Shown: positions 1-10,974 of the stretch, piece by piece
Layout of the letters: each line of letters opens with the position of its first letter
How positions within the stretch are numbered: the stretch's first letter is position 1
NCBI RefSeq assembly: GCF_014633365.1
Contig: NC_068349.1
Span: 23,264,753-23,328,752, forward strand
DNA: 64,000 nucleotides
Origin: Diospyros lotus
Taxonomy: Eukaryota > Streptophyta > Magnoliopsida > Ericales > Ebenaceae
Direction: 5' to 3'
Translations under genes and position numbers: made by a program
The notes under the pieces: model-generated
Database searches by the model: none
Told to the model about the DNA's origin: nothing
What the model saw: only the letters and a program-made list of their open reading frames with translations

Positions 1-1159
1 AAAAATTCAAGGAAATTTTAGAATGTTAGAAGTATTATTTAAGAAATATTAGTGAAGAGAAATTGAATAAAATGAAAGATTAGATAATTATTATGTAATA
101 ATTATATATTTAGCTATTAGGAAATAAGGAAAAAATAGGAATTTAAGTTGAAAACTTCCATGAAAATTCCAGAACGATAGAAATATTATATAAGGGATAT
201 TGGTGAAGATAAATTAGATTTTATGAAATAATAGATAAGTTTTATGCAATTCTTGAAGAAATAAGATTTAGAAATAAAGAGAAATTATGGAAATTATAAA
301 ATAAAAAAATAGTAAAATGATATGCTAAAAAAAATAAGTTTAATGTCTAGGAGTCTTTGAGGGCGAGAAGTAGCTGCTCGACACGATTATTGAGACTGAC
401 GCGTCTTTCGAGGCAACTTAATTGTAAGTGTACCGCTTTGAACTTAGTACAGCTATAAATGTTAATTTCGAGAATGCTTTTATCATATTGGCATGCTATA
501 ATATGAAATCAACACGTAGACTGCATCAATGACATGATTATGAAATGCATAAATACACATTGATATTGTTGATCACACGCATATGAGGCCGTAGGGAGTA
601 CGAACTGGTATCGCTGCCTTATTAAGGGTGCACCCATACACCCCGGCTTCAAAAGAGGTGGCCGCTAAAATGGTAGATAGCATGAGGGGTGCAATTGACA
701 CCTACGATAAAAGACATTGCATACACTCATGACATTGCATTAGGTACCCTTACTTAGATGGTTCATCATCTAACATGGGTTCGCCCCTGGAACATTCAAC
801 GTTCCAGTCGAGACTTGCAGAGATGATTCCGAGATTGGTGATGTGTAGTGACGCAAGACGTCAAGAAGCGAGTAAATGTAACATGTTATGTTGTAATATG
901 AATAGTTTAAGAATTATGTACATTGTATTTATCGTTAGACGCTTATGAATTAACTTTGTAATGAATGCCATGTCCAGTTATTATTTTATGTACTGCCATG
1001 AGCAGGTTCGATTCAGCTTCCGCTTTGTATTTATTTTCTAGTGTAGATATCTCGCACTAGATAAGGTCTTAGGAAATTTTGGGATAATGTAATGATAAAA
1101 AAAAAAAAAAAGATCAAATTTCCTAAGGCATAACACGCCCGAGAAGGCGGGCTGTTACA
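1..1159 (+). mobile_element. Ty3/gypsy-type LTR, 3' part
   Basis: AT-rich sequence without a useful open frame, ending in GGGCTGTTACA, the usual terminal motif of plant Ty3/gypsy LTRs. It shares the stretch CCTGGAACATTC (786-797; CCTGGAATATTC at 29449-29460) and the surrounding layout with the solo LTR at 27717-29885, which is why I read it in the plus direction. The start lies outside the window. No primer-binding site follows the end, so this is a 3' LTR, a solo LTR or a truncated copy. A poly(A) run lies at about 1098-1112. Confidence 0.6.
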
Positions 1160-1726
1160 TTTCCTTTCTCATCTACTTAGAGGCATCAATCTATGATTCT
1201 AAAAGATTCCACGTATAACATGAGTATTTCTTTAGTGCTTCGTTTATGGGATCCTACGAAAATCCTTAGATATTAATATTTTCTCATTCCCAGTCCAAAC
1301 ACATAAATATTTGAATATATACTCTCATAACCTACAGATTCAATGGTGGAGACTAACTCTTCTCAATGGGCATGCTAACCAAGTAGGCATAACCATTTTC
1401 ATCAATCTCATTCTTATCTCTATGATTTTAGGGTTTATCTATCAGGTTATTATATATTTTAGTAACTATAGCTTCTTAGTGCAAGAACTTTCCTTGGTCA
1501 TTTTTATCCCTATTTAAGGAATATCTAAATCTATTCATAATGGCTCCCTTACCTTGGAATGTTAATATGCACGTTTGTTGATTGGAAAACATGGATTTCT
1601 TTCTAGATCACTATGGCCTCCATATCTAATTTTTCATCCCAAGCTTTCTTACAAAAAGGTATATACTAGTGTTAATCCTTAGGTTATTGAAGGCAATAAT
1701 TGGGCTATTATTTTGTCGGTCTCTAT
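1160..1726. other. Unassigned AT-rich spacer
   Basis: No recognisable protein, repeat or terminal motif. The first bases are pyrimidine rich (TTTCCTTTCTC), so on the minus strand a purine tract would sit directly before the LTR end at 1159. I could not support an element in that orientation. The small open frame at 1311-1517 resembles nothing I know. Confidence 0.5.
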
Positions 1727-2382
1727 TGTAATACCCCAAAATATTTAGAGGCTTAAGGAAATAAATTTAGATTGAATTTTAAGAAAAAATTAATTAACTA
1801 AGTGAGTGGGTCAAATGACTTAAATTTATGTATACGTGATGGTATATATGTGCACAATATGTGTATGAATATATTTACATATAATTAGAAAATAAGAAGA
1901 AAGGGGTAACTAACAGGTTGGCTCACATGCTAGCCCGCTAACGATTCTTGGTGAGGTCCCTTTCCAAGAAAGGGACCCATAACTAGGGCAGGAGGGGGGG
2001 TAGCAAGCACCAGCTAAGGGGCTACATTGGGTACCCCCTTTAAACTATTGGGGATAGCTTGGATACCATCCCCCATTAATCTCATTAGCGCCCTTCCTTT
2101 TCTTCCTTTCTCCCATGTGTATATGGATACAATTCATAAGAAATGAAAGTTTCAAAAACAAGAATAAAATACAAATCTCTCATATTAATTGGTTTCCTTT
2201 TGGAAAATATTAGGAGTCTAATAAATTTTGGGATGGTCTTTGTGATGTCTCCAATAAGGTCACCAGAAGTTGCCTAACTTTGGTGAAGCATTGTGGCACG
2301 AGGGTGGCATGTCATGGCGGGATATGGACGGATGACAGGCTCAAGTGTTGGCATAGGGTTGTCATACCAAGGTGGAAGCAAG
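1727..2382 (+). mobile_element. 5' LTR of a decayed Ty3/gypsy element, first part
   Basis: Begins TGTAATACCCC, a typical gypsy LTR start, and is cut at 2382 by copia-1. It continues at 22572 and ends at 23175, giving about 1.25 kb once copia-1 and one copy of its target duplication are removed. Bases 2378-2382 (GCAAG) are the left target duplication of copia-1. The start is chosen from the terminal motif only. The far end is better supported because a primer-binding site follows it. Confidence 0.55.
1955..1977. repeat. Perfect 10-bp inverted repeat
   Basis: GGTCCCTTTC, a three-base loop (CAA), then its exact reverse complement GAAAGGGACC. It lies inside the LTR fragment that starts at 1727. 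As RNA it would form a tight hairpin. It is not followed by a T-run, and no function can be assigned. Confidence 0.7.
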
Positions 2383-4246
2383 TGAAAGTTAAGCAAGATC
2401 GCTACGGGGCAAGCAGCGTAGTTCAAAATTTTGAACCTAACCCCGATCCCGACGATTGGACCAACGTCGAAATCAAACAATCACATACATAATAAAGTAA
2501 ATCTAACCTTTAGATTTTTAAGTCGTTTGCGGATTCAAGCCGTCCAAGTGTCCGGCCTCTAACTTGTGATACGCGGCGCGCGTCCGTTGGCGAGGAGAGC
2601 GGAATGGGAGTGCTAGCTCCTTCTCCTAACAAGGCTTATGAATGGACGGGAAAATAATTGATTTTCAACTCTTGAAAACCAAAAAAAAATAAGAGGCATC
2701 ATTTTGGGCATCCCATAAAGGGCTATTTATAAATAAGCAACCTCCTAGGGTTTTCCCAAACCCTAGGGGACATGGATTGGGCTAGCCCATTAATCCTAGT
2801 CCAACTAGAAATTAAAGTGGCCCAAATTCATTTATAAATATGTGGCCCAAATCTAATTCAAGCCCAAATAATTAATATTTAATATTTGGCCCAAATCTTA
2901 TTTAGCCCAAATATAATATTTATTATTTAATATTTGACCCAAATCTAATTTAGCTCAAATATTTAATTTAATTTAATATTTGGCCCAAATACTTTATTTG
3001 GCCCAAGTATTAAATTAAGCCCAAATTATTAAATTAGAAACTTCTTTCTAATTTAATCATTAAGTTAGAAACTACTTTCTAATTTAATCAATTGCTATTT
3101 TAGGAAACCTTTTCCTTTATGACGACCCCTCGTCATATCGACGTCATTACGTCTGTTTGTTCTTTTCCCGTGAGAACCTACGACGGCACAACTTCTTGCC
3201 GAAGTGTCCCACTTAACCATACGTCCGCTTTCCTAGTTTAAGCCAGGGACCGTGCCTATTGCGTATGACTCATTAGGCTCCCGAATATGTTGGCAATGTG
3301 TCGGTACGAACACATAAGACAAGATTGGCCTCTAGCAAGGTATCATGCCTACCCAATTATTCAGAAGGATTCATAATCCGTAAATAACCTTTCACGAGCA
3401 TGGTTACCGTCTAATTCGATCCTCTCGTCAATGTATCCTATGTGATCTCAAGTTGGCAATGTGTTGCTTGATTATGATCACATAAGTCTTTCTTCGGTTA
3501 TCCGGATATCTTCACTTAATAGAAAGTGAATCAATAACTCCTTATTGATCTCTTTCACCATGGCCATGGATTTAAAGTGAATATCCACCGAAGGCGCCTT
3601 AGATACATCATCCTCTATCAAGGGATAGACGAGTCCCATCTTAGTTATGCACCCATCTCCATAAGCCTCACGATATGCCCAACGATCGCCCACGTGCAGC
3701 CTTTATCTAGGCCCATCGAAACGATGTCAAAGCATATCGGTCTTCTTATGAGATGACCGTGACAACCTCAGGTCCAAGGATTAGTTACACCCATCTCGTA
3801 TGAGAATTCTATCAACATTTAACCAAAATGGATTCTCATGGCGAGTCATGTCCAGTGACATGTTCTCCAATATTGGTCACCTATGTACTTGTCTAGGCAT
3901 CCCCATGCCTATGGGTGTGAGTCCCCCATTGCTATCACATAGCAAAAACATAGCACATACAAGTCTTATCGCAATTGTCAATGTCCATTCTTGACATTGC
4001 TACGACTTGGGACATTTAATGATGTCGAGAAACTGTGATGCATCATCTCACATATTTATAGATTAATCACAGTATACATCATATGGACTTCTATCTAGTT
4101 TCATCCGATCATTACATTAATAACAAGAAACTAATAGAACGACTTCTTGCAAAATTAAATAACTCTTTATTCAATATGAAATATGATTAAAAATGTCAGC
4201 GTACAATTTGCCAAATCTAATTGGGTCTAGAGCACCTACACTAACA
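2383..4246 (-). repeat. Copia-1 3' LTR
   Basis: Matches 20734-22566 at about 99%. It carries 31 extra bases around 3057-3087, a local duplication of an AT-rich GTTAGAAAC...CTTTCTAATTTAATCA segment that the 5' LTR has once. In element sense the LTR begins with TGTTAGTGTAGGTGC at 4246 and ends at 2383. It holds the GGCCCAAAT repeat block (2815-3060) and a TATA-like TTTATAAATA near 2713-2722. Confidence 0.93.
2815..3060. repeat. Degenerate tandem repeat built on GGCCCAAAT
   Basis: About seven copies of GGCCCAAAT or AGCCCAAAT separated by AT-rich spacers of TAATATTTAATATT type. The same block recurs in every copia LTR in the window: 21173-21390, 55490-55720 and 62945-63180. Copy number and spacer length vary between copies, as expected of slippage. 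It lies upstream of the TATA-like box in element sense, so it belongs to the U3 region. Confidence 0.8.
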
Positions 4247-4259
4247 ATCTCCCACTTGC
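4247..4259 (-). promoter_or_regulatory. Copia-1 polypurine tract
   Basis: In element sense GCAAGTGGGAGAT lies directly against the 3' LTR start TGTTAG, downstream of the pol stop. This is the position and composition expected of the plus-strand primer of reverse transcription. Copia-2 has GCAAGTGGGAGAA at the same place. Confidence 0.85.
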
Positions 4260-4260
4260 A

Positions 4261-5599
4261 CTAGAGCCAATCACTCATGTATCTCATACCTGATGATCGA
4301 ACACGACTTTCATGTTTCTCCTGGGACAAAGCTTTAGTTAAGGGATCTGCGACGTTGTCATCCGTCGATACTTTCTCTATACGCATGTCACCCCGGTTGA
4401 TAACTTCTCTTATCAGATGGTAACGCCGCAATACATGTCTGGTCCGTTGATGAGACCGTGGTTCCTTCGCTTGCGCGATGGCTCCATTGTTGTCACAATA
4501 CACTGTTATTGGATCAACAATGCTGGGCACCACTCCAAGTTCACCAATGAACTTACGGATCCATACAACCTCCTTAGCTAAGAACATCTCTTTAGTCCTT
4601 CTCAAGTACTTAAGGATGTTCTTCACTGCAATCCAGTGTTTCTCACCTGGATCAGCTTGATATCTACTACATATGCTCAAAGCATATGCGACATCAAGCC
4701 TCGTACATAACATGGCATACATAATCGAGCCAATGGCTGATGCATATGGTGCTAGACTCATTCTATCTCTTTCATCTTGTGTCTTTGGACACATAGCCTT
4801 GGAAAGATGTATTCCATGTGACATGGGAAGATTTCCCCTCTTAGAATCTTCCATGCTAAACCTCTTTAGCACCTTGTCAATGTACGTGCTTTGGGAGAGT
4901 CCTAGCAACCTCCTGGATCTATCTCTATAGATCCTTATTCCCAGAATATAGGTTGCTTCTCCCAAATCCTTCATGGAGAAATTTTTTGAAAGCCATTTTT
5001 TAACTGATTGCAACATGGGAACATCATTCCCTATGAGCAATATATCGTCTACATAGAGGACTAAAAAGACCACCGCGCTCCCACTAATCTTCTTGTAAAC
5101 ACAAGGATCATCTTCGTTTTGTGAAAAATCAAACTCTTTGATTGTCTCATCAAAACGTTGATTCCAACTCCGGGATGCTTGCTTTAGACCATAAATGGCC
5201 CTTTGTAACTTACAAATCTTATTTGCATGTTCTTGGATGACAAAACCATCGGGTTGTGTCATATACACATCCTCAATCAGGTTTCCATTGAGGAAAGCTG
5301 TTTTGACATCCATTTGCCAAATCTCATAGTCATGATAGGCAGCTATTGCAAGAAGAATCCGAATGGATTTTATCATTGCTACAGGCGAGAAGGTTTCATC
5401 ATAGTCAACTCCTTGTCTTTGACTGAAACCTTTGGCCACGAGCCTGGCTTTGTACGTCTGTACATTACCTTCCATGTCAGTCTTCTTTTTGAAGACCCAC
5501 TTACACCCAATGGGTCTAATACCCTCGGGTGGATCAACCAAAGTCCATACTTGGTTAGTGTACATGGAATCCATTTCGGATTTCATGGCATCAAGCCAT
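4261..5599 (-). pseudogene. Copia-1 reverse transcriptase and RNase H (damaged)
   Basis: Open frame of at least 441 codons covering the copia reverse transcriptase and what remains of RNase H, normally part of one polyprotein. Counting from codon 5586-5584: the fingers start at about residue 12 (VWTLVDPP), the first catalytic Asp is D93 (QMDVKTAFLNG), the active-site YVDD is 178-181, and SRYQADPGEKHW is near 308-318. After MFL at 336 the frame jumps to AKEVVWIRKF. Compared with copia-2 (57225-57420) about 196 bp is missing there, which removes the RNase H stretch containing ADSTTEAEY. The C-terminus ADPLTKALS...DWL is normal. The N-terminal codons are cut by Athila, whose target duplication GCCAT occupies 5595-5599. 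RT looks structurally complete; RNase H should be inactive. Confidence 0.9.
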
Positions 5600-6775
5600 T
5601 GACCGGCTATCGAACCACTCCAGAATTAGAGATCTATGTATCTCTTCTCTAGTTTGCAGCAAAGTGCACCCTAGGTCATCTTCTCACAAGGAGCCTCACC
5701 TTCTTCTACCAACAAGGAGAACCAATACAAATAATAGTTTGTTTAGGGGGGGTTGTTTTGACAGAAAATTAATTGGCAAAACAGAAAGATAAAGATGGAT
5801 GAAAAATCAGTAAAAGATATGCAACCGGCTGTGTATTTGTCTCCTATGTGAAATCTTCCTCGTCCAACCTATATACCTTGGCTTGCTAGATGTTTTGATA
5901 TCCGGATAACAAACTCAAAGCATCCCCAACAACCGTCCAAGGATTAGAATGATTGGAACAACAAAATGAATACAGAAATCTCTTGTAAACAAAATGCAGC
6001 CATTCACTCTCTATTCAACCTATCCGGACCTATGCAAGAACAACCGTTCAAGCACATAATATTCATTTCCTAGATGTTATACCAACCGGCTATAACATTC
6101 TGCTCTGTAAAGCATTTAACAGAAAATGAAACCATGCAAATTCACACAAACCTGCCATGAACTCCATGCATTCACAAATCTGCCCAAACTAAACCAAATA
6201 GAAATGAATAAGAAACAAACAACAAACCAGATTCTTGTAGCTCATCCGGGACTCAAATTCCACATGGATTCAAGACACACAACCGATTACAAATGCTCTA
6301 GCCTATCATTACAGCAAGGAAAACAAAATGGAACAAAAGATGTAGAAAACAAAAAAAATGCTACAACAACAAAAATGGGCAGAATCCTCTTTATTTTCTC
6401 CTCCCTTTCTATCTCATGATCTTCTGGAAATTAATGCTAAGAGGCCTTAAATACATGGCTAAGAAAGGAAAGGCTAGGGAGGCTAGGGTTGGGCCTAGCC
6501 CAACAGAAAACAAGTGAGCCCAAAACAGCACAATGAGCAGCCCAAGTATGCTCCTTGAAAGTAGGCCCAAGCTCCTTTAGTTGAGCCACTTCTCTAGCCC
6601 ATCCAATATTCCCTAAAGCCTGGATGCATAGAGTAGAGGTAAGATAGAAAATAGTGTAAGGACAATTTGAAGCATAATAAAATAGAAACAATGAAATATC
6701 AGCAAAAATTACTTCAAATGGCCTAATAAGAATGAGGTGAAATGCTAAAATATGGTATAAATATGCATGCTATCA
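5600..6775 (-). repeat. Athila 3' LTR
   Basis: Near-identical to 15054-16228. Element-sense start TGATAGCATGC at 6775, end at 5600 (GCCGGTCA). Differences from the 5' LTR include G7 versus G6 near 5745-5751 and about 12 scattered substitutions. A TATA-like GGTATATAGG in element sense lies near 5868-5877, a plausible but unproven promoter box. Confidence 0.95.
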
Positions 6776-6791
6776 ATTCCCCCATACTTAG
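6776..6791 (-). promoter_or_regulatory. Athila polypurine tract
   Basis: In element sense CTAAGTATGGGGGAAT abuts the 3' LTR (TGATAG). This is the plus-strand priming site. A second copy of the core CTAAGTRTGGGGG lies at 7980-7992. Confidence 0.88.
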
Positions 6792-7277
6792 ATTTTTGCA
6801 CTCCTGGGCAAAACACTAGACTCTATGACTCAAGAATAGAAATGTGGAAAAACACAAATTAGATGCAAGGTAGGTAAGTCTTCAAGAATTCATCATTCAA
6901 AGATCATCTTTCCTCTACTTCCAAGAAAACAAGTGACATGGAAATTCATCCAATAAGACAAATCAAAAGTAGAAGCCTCTCACAGGACAAGTGTATGCTC
7001 AAAAATCTCTCAAGAGGTGGTGGTGACTGTTTCGCTCAAATTCACCCAATCACAATTCCACTACCATAAGCTTGTTTATCTTCTCAATCTCCACTATCCA
7101 TGTCAAATGCATGCCACAAATCAAAAGGACTTATTCAGGGTTGTAATGTGGGGAAGAAAGAAATGGAAAGACAACAATGAAGGAAAACATGCCTTAGGTC
7201 GAGAAAACATTTCATGCAACTCTAAGATCAAGAGATAGAATTTCCAAGCGTTATGAAGAACATTGCATCTTTATTCG

Positions 7278-7385
7278 GTTGAGTGCGTTTTACGCTCTGT
7301 CTCAACTTTGCTTTCTTCTTTTTCTCATCAATTTTCAATTTTTTTTTTTCGAAAGAGGTGAGTGCGTTTTACGCTCCTTCTCACC
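7278..7385 (-). repeat. Pair of related hairpins in the Athila 3' region
   Basis: Two copies of TGCGTTTTACGCT, each enclosed by an outer 6-bp stem. Inner stem is GCGT/ACGC with a three-base loop (7285-7295 and 7364-7374). Outer stem is GTTGAG/CTCAAC in copy 1 (7278-7283 with 7301-7306) and GGTGAG/CTCACC in copy 2 (7357-7362 with 7380-7385). The one outer-stem position that differs changes on both sides (T-A to G-C), so pairing is kept. The role is unknown. Confidence 0.7.
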
Positions 7386-7970
7386 CTTCTATCCTTTTCT
7401 TGCTTTTCTTTTTCTTTTTCATGGATGCAAATGGCCTTTGGCCTTATGACTTGCTTGATGAATTCAATCTCTCTCTCTAGAATGCACTTAATATTCCTCT
7501 TCCTTCCTAAGGTTGGAAGGTCCAAAAAGGGGTGTATGAGAATGAAGGGTAAAAATGATGGCTCTAAGTGGCAAGCGAAAGGGATTGATTGAATTTTTTT
7601 TTTTCGTATAACAAAATGGCTAAATGGGGACAAGAAAGAATGCCTTAATCATGTTTGAGTCATGCATGAACAAATATAGCCTCAACCAAGAATCAAAACA
7701 AGTTCTAGAGTGGAGATCATGATAGGTGAATGCACACACAAGAAAGACAATAGGCTCAAAATCCTCACGGCTGTAGACTACCCAATCAATCTATCAAATC
7801 AAACTCATTGCCAAGTCACTCGAAATTAAGGAAGATAAGATTGAAGTTCTAATCATGATGGGTTCTTTTAGACTTAATTGCTTAACTTGCATTTCCACGC
7901 AAAACAAACTCAACTAAACCCAAGGAAAAAGAAATATGAAAAGATAAAGAAAATGTTGCTAAAATAAGAA

Positions 7971-7994
7971 TGCTGCCTCCCCCCACACTTAGAC
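7971..7994 (-). promoter_or_regulatory. Second, internal polypurine-like tract
   Basis: About 90 bases downstream of the pol stop in element sense, GTCTAAGTGTGGGGGGAGG repeats the core of the real polypurine tract (CTAAGTRTGGGGG, 12 of 13 identical to 6779-6791). It could act as an extra plus-strand primer or be a relic of a duplication. The sequence alone does not decide. Confidence 0.6.
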
Positions 7995-8085
7995 TTTACA
8001 TTGCCCTCAATGTAAACATGCAATTCCAATCAAGAAGAAGACAAGTAAATGTAAAATACTAGGGAGAGAGAAACAGCCTGGTGTA

Positions 8086-10974
8086 TCAAATGGAGGTGGC
8101 GTTGAGGAGATGCAGCTCCTCCACAATATGCTCCTGAAAGCTCTCGTAGAATGGCTTAAGTCGCTGCCCGTTCACTGTGAATTGCTTTGCATTGGACTCG
8201 TCCTTGATTGCAACTGCACCAAAGGGAAAAACATGAATAACTATGAAAGGACCAGTCCAACGAGAACGTAACTTACCGGGCATCAACTTGAGACGAGAAT
8301 TGTATAGCAGAACTTTCTGGCCAACTTCGAATGTCTTCCTCACAATAAGCTTGTCATGCACAGCCTTGGTCTTCTCCTTGTAGATGCATGAGTTCTCATA
8401 TGCGTCCATCCTAATCTCCTCAAGCTCTTGAAGTTGGAGCTTTCTTTGGGACCCCGATTGATTGATGTCCATATTGCATTGCTTCACCGCCCAATATGCC
8501 TTATGCTCCACTTCCACCGGCAAGTGACACGCTTTTCCAAAAACCAACCTATAAGGGGACATGCCGATGGGGGTTTTGTAGGCCGTGCGGTAGGCCCAAA
8601 ATGCATCTTCTAATCTCGTGCTCCAGTCTTTCCTATTGGGCTGGACAGTCTTCTCCAAAATCTGCTTGATTTCCCTATTTGAGACTTCAGCTTGCCCATT
8701 AGTCTGTGGATGATAAGCAGTCGCCACTTTGTGTAATACCCCATACTTACGAAGTAGGGTGTCCATCTTTCTATTGCAAAAGTGGGATCCTTGGTCGCTG
8801 ATGATGGCCCTAGGCATGCCAAACCTGCAAAAGATGTGAGAACGAACAAAATCTGCAACCACAGAAGCATCATCAGTCCTGGTGGCTTTAGCTTCCACCC
8901 ACTTAGAAACATAATCCACAGCTAACAGAATGTACAAATAACCAAATGACACAGGAAATGGACCCATGAAGTCAATGCCCCAAACATCAAAGATTTCACA
9001 AAACAATAAGGGTTGTTGAGGCATTTCATTCCTACGTGATATAGTGCCTGTGTGTTGACAACGTGTGCAATTCTTACAGAACTCATATGAATCCTTAAAG
9101 AGTGAAGGCCAATATAATCCAGAATCTAGGACTTTCCTAGCTGTACGTTGGGGACCAAAGTGACCACCACATGCAAGTGTGTGACAAAAATTTAAGACAG
9201 ATGCAAACTCATGGTTAGGCACACATCTCCTGATGACCTGGTCACTACACATGCGCCACAGATAGGGATCATCCCACACATAATACCGAGCCTGACTCTT
9301 AAATTTATTTAGCTGTTCCTTCTTAAAATATGCAGGTAATTCAGAAGCAACTAAATAATTTACTAAATCAGCATACCAGGGCTCAACACCATGAATGTGG
9401 TATAATAACTCATCTGGGAAATCATCCCTGATAGGCTGGGAGTCCATGACTATGGAATCTGAAGAAGGAGGGACCCTGCTCAAATGATCAGCTACTAGGT
9501 TCTCGGCCCCACTCTTATCTTTTATCTCGACATTGAACTCCTGAAGTAGGAGCATCCACCGTATCAACCTGGGCTTAGCATCGGGCTTCTTCAATAGGTA
9601 TTTCAAGGCTGCATGGTCAGAAAACACGACAACATTAGAACCCAGAAGATAGGAGCGAAATTTATCTAAAGCAAACACAATAGCTAAAAGCTCCTTCTCA
9701 GTCGTGGTGTAGTTTGCTTGAGCAGCATCCAAGGTGCACGAGGCATAGGCAATGACATGTGACTTCTTCTCCACACGTTGTGAAAGGACGGCGCCCACTG
9801 CAAAGTTGGAGGCGTCGCACATCAGCTCGAAGGGCAACTCCCAGTCGGGTGGCTGTATGATGGGTGGAGAAATCAATCGACTCTTTAGTTCCTCGAATGC
9901 TCGCTTGCACTGCTCATCAAAGTGGAAGGTCACTTCTTTCTGGAGAAGGTGGGAAAGTGGAAGTGCAATCTTGCTGAAATCCTTGATGAACCTCCTGTAA
10001 AATCCTGCATGGCCAAGGAAAGAACGCACCTCCTTCACAGAGGTGGGGTAAGGCAATGAAGCAATAACATCAACCTTAGACCGATCCACTTCTATACCCT
10101 TCTTAGATAGAACATGCCCTAAAACAATTCCTTGTTCTACCATGAAATGACATTTTTCGAAATTTAAAACAAGGTTCTTTTCAATGCATCTCTCTAGGAC
10201 TCTACCCAAGCTAACCAAGCAATCATCAAAAGAAGTGCCATAAACTGAAAAATCATCCATGAACACTTCCATGCAATGCTCTATAAAATCTGAAAATATA
10301 CTTACCATGCATCGCTGAAAGGTACCTGGAGCATTACATAGACCGAAAGGCATTCTTCTATAAGCGAATGTGCCAAAGGGGCAGGTGAAGGTGGTCTTCT
10401 CTTGATCCTCTAGGGCTATGCAAATCTGAAAGTACCCGGAAAAACCGTCAAGGAAACAATAGTGTGACTTACCAGCCAACCTCTCCAACATCTGATCAAT
10501 GAATGGGAGGGGAAAATGATCTTTTCTGGTTGCTTGGTTCAGCTTTCTATAATCAATGCAGACTCTCCAACTGTTCTGCACTCTCATGGGGATGAGCTCA
10601 TTGTGCTCATTTGGGACCACCGTGATGCCCGTCTTTTTTGGAACAACTTGCACGGGACTCACCCACTTGCTGTCAGAAATAGGGTAAATAATACCGGCTG
10701 CAAGTAATTTACTTACCTCCTGTTTTACCACATCAAGGATGGTTGGGTTAAGTCTTCTTTGAGGCTGCCTTGCTAGTTTTGCTCCTTCCTCCAATAAGAT
10801 ACGGTGCATGCAAGCAGATGGGCTGATTCCAGTTATGTCCGCTAAAGTCCACCCAATTGCTTTCTTATTATTTTTCAGCACATCCAGCAACTTTCTCTCT
10901 TGGTCAGGCTGCAAGTTGTTTGCAATGATGACTGGCAGCTTCTCATCTTTCTCCAAGAATGCATACTTGAGGTG
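8086..10974 (-). CDS. pol: Athila Pol: reverse transcriptase, RNase H, integrase
   Basis: Replication and insertion enzymes of the Athila element. The open region starts right after the TAG at 10975-10977 and has no ATG at its start. It is in the same frame as Gag-PR, so it is the C-terminal part of one Gag-Pol polyprotein. Residues counted from 10956: RT at about 95-330 with D170 (FLDGFSG) and FMDD 232-235; RNase H with D381 (CDAS), E421, D447 (SDH) and D490 (ADHLS); integrase zinc domain H592/H599 with C630/C633; integrase core D662 (GIDFMGPF), D721 (SDQGSHF) and E757, the last two spaced as DD35E; C-terminal domain to the TGA at 8086-8088. There is no internal stop or frameshift, so the enzymes look functional if translated past the TAG. 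Confidence 0.93.
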   Translation of the reverse strand, partial: HLKYAFLEKDEKLPVIIANNLQPDQERKLLDVLKNNKKAIGWTLADITGISPSACMHRILLEEGAKLARQPQRRLNPTILDVVKQEVSKLLAAGIIYPISDSKWVSPVQVVPKKTGITVVPNEHNELIPMRVQNSWRVCIDYRKLNQATRKDHFPLPFIDQMLERLAGKSHYCFLDGFSGYFQICIALEDQEKTTFTCPFGTFAYRRMPFGLCNAPGTFQRCMVSIFSDFIEHCMEVFMDDFSVYGTSFDDCLVSLGRVLERCIEKNLVLNFEKCHFMVEQGIVLGHVLSKKGIEVDRSKVDVIASLPYPTSVKEVRSFLGHAGFYRRFIKDFSKIALPLSHLLQKEVTFHFDEQCKRAFEELKSRLISPPIIQPPDWELPFELMCDASNFAVGAVLSQRVEKKSHVIAYASCTLDAAQANYTTTEKELLAIVFALDKFRSYLLGSNVVVFSDHAALKYLLKKPDAKPRLIRWMLLLQEFNVEIKDKSGAENLVADHLSRVPPSSDSIVMDSQPIRDDFPDELLYHIHGVEPWYADLVNYLVASELPAYFKKEQLNKFKSQARYYVWDDPYLWRMCSDQVIRRCVPNHEFASVLNFCHTLACGGHFGPQRTARKVLDSGLYWPSLFKDSYEFCKNCTRCQHTGTISRRNEMPQQPLLFCEIFDVWGIDFMGPFPVSFGYLYILLAVDYVSKWVEAKATRTDDASVVADFVRSHIFCRFGMPRAIISDQGSHFCNRKMDTLLRKYGVLHKVATAYHPQTNGQAEVSNREIKQILEKTVQPNRKDWSTRLEDAFWAYRTAYKTPIGMSPYRLVFGKACHLPVEVEHKAYWAVKQCNMDINQSGSQRKLQLQELEEIRMDAYENSCIYKEKTKAVHDKLIVRKTFEVGQKVLLYNSRLKLMPGKLRSRWTGPFIVIHVFPFGAVAIKDESNAKQFTVNGQRLKPFYESFQEHIVEELHLLNATSI

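Larger units (their letters stand above)
6792..8085 (-). other. Athila 3' untranslated region
   Basis: About 1.3 kb between the pol stop and the polypurine tract. In the Athila group this is where an envelope-like gene can sit, but I see no frame longer than about 100 codons, no signal peptide and no transmembrane pattern. It contains a second polypurine-like tract just after pol (7971-7994), two related hairpins (7278-7306 and 7357-7385), a T/C-rich stretch (7310-7420) and otherwise unremarkable AT-rich sequence. Confidence 0.7.

Noticed and set aside
1311..1517. 68-codon hydrophobic frame in the unassigned spacer
   Set aside because: Composition reflects AT-rich DNA; no conserved motif or neighbouring gene.
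3478..3693. Small frames repeated at 21798-22013 and 63549-63794, and 3800-3994 with 22120-22314 and 56488-56682
   Set aside because: They recur because they lie in copia LTRs; no similarity to known proteins and not consistently open in every LTR.
6126..6419. 97-codon frame in the Athila LTR, repeated at 15579-15872
   Set aside because: LTR duplicate, antisense to the element, no domain; a chance frame.
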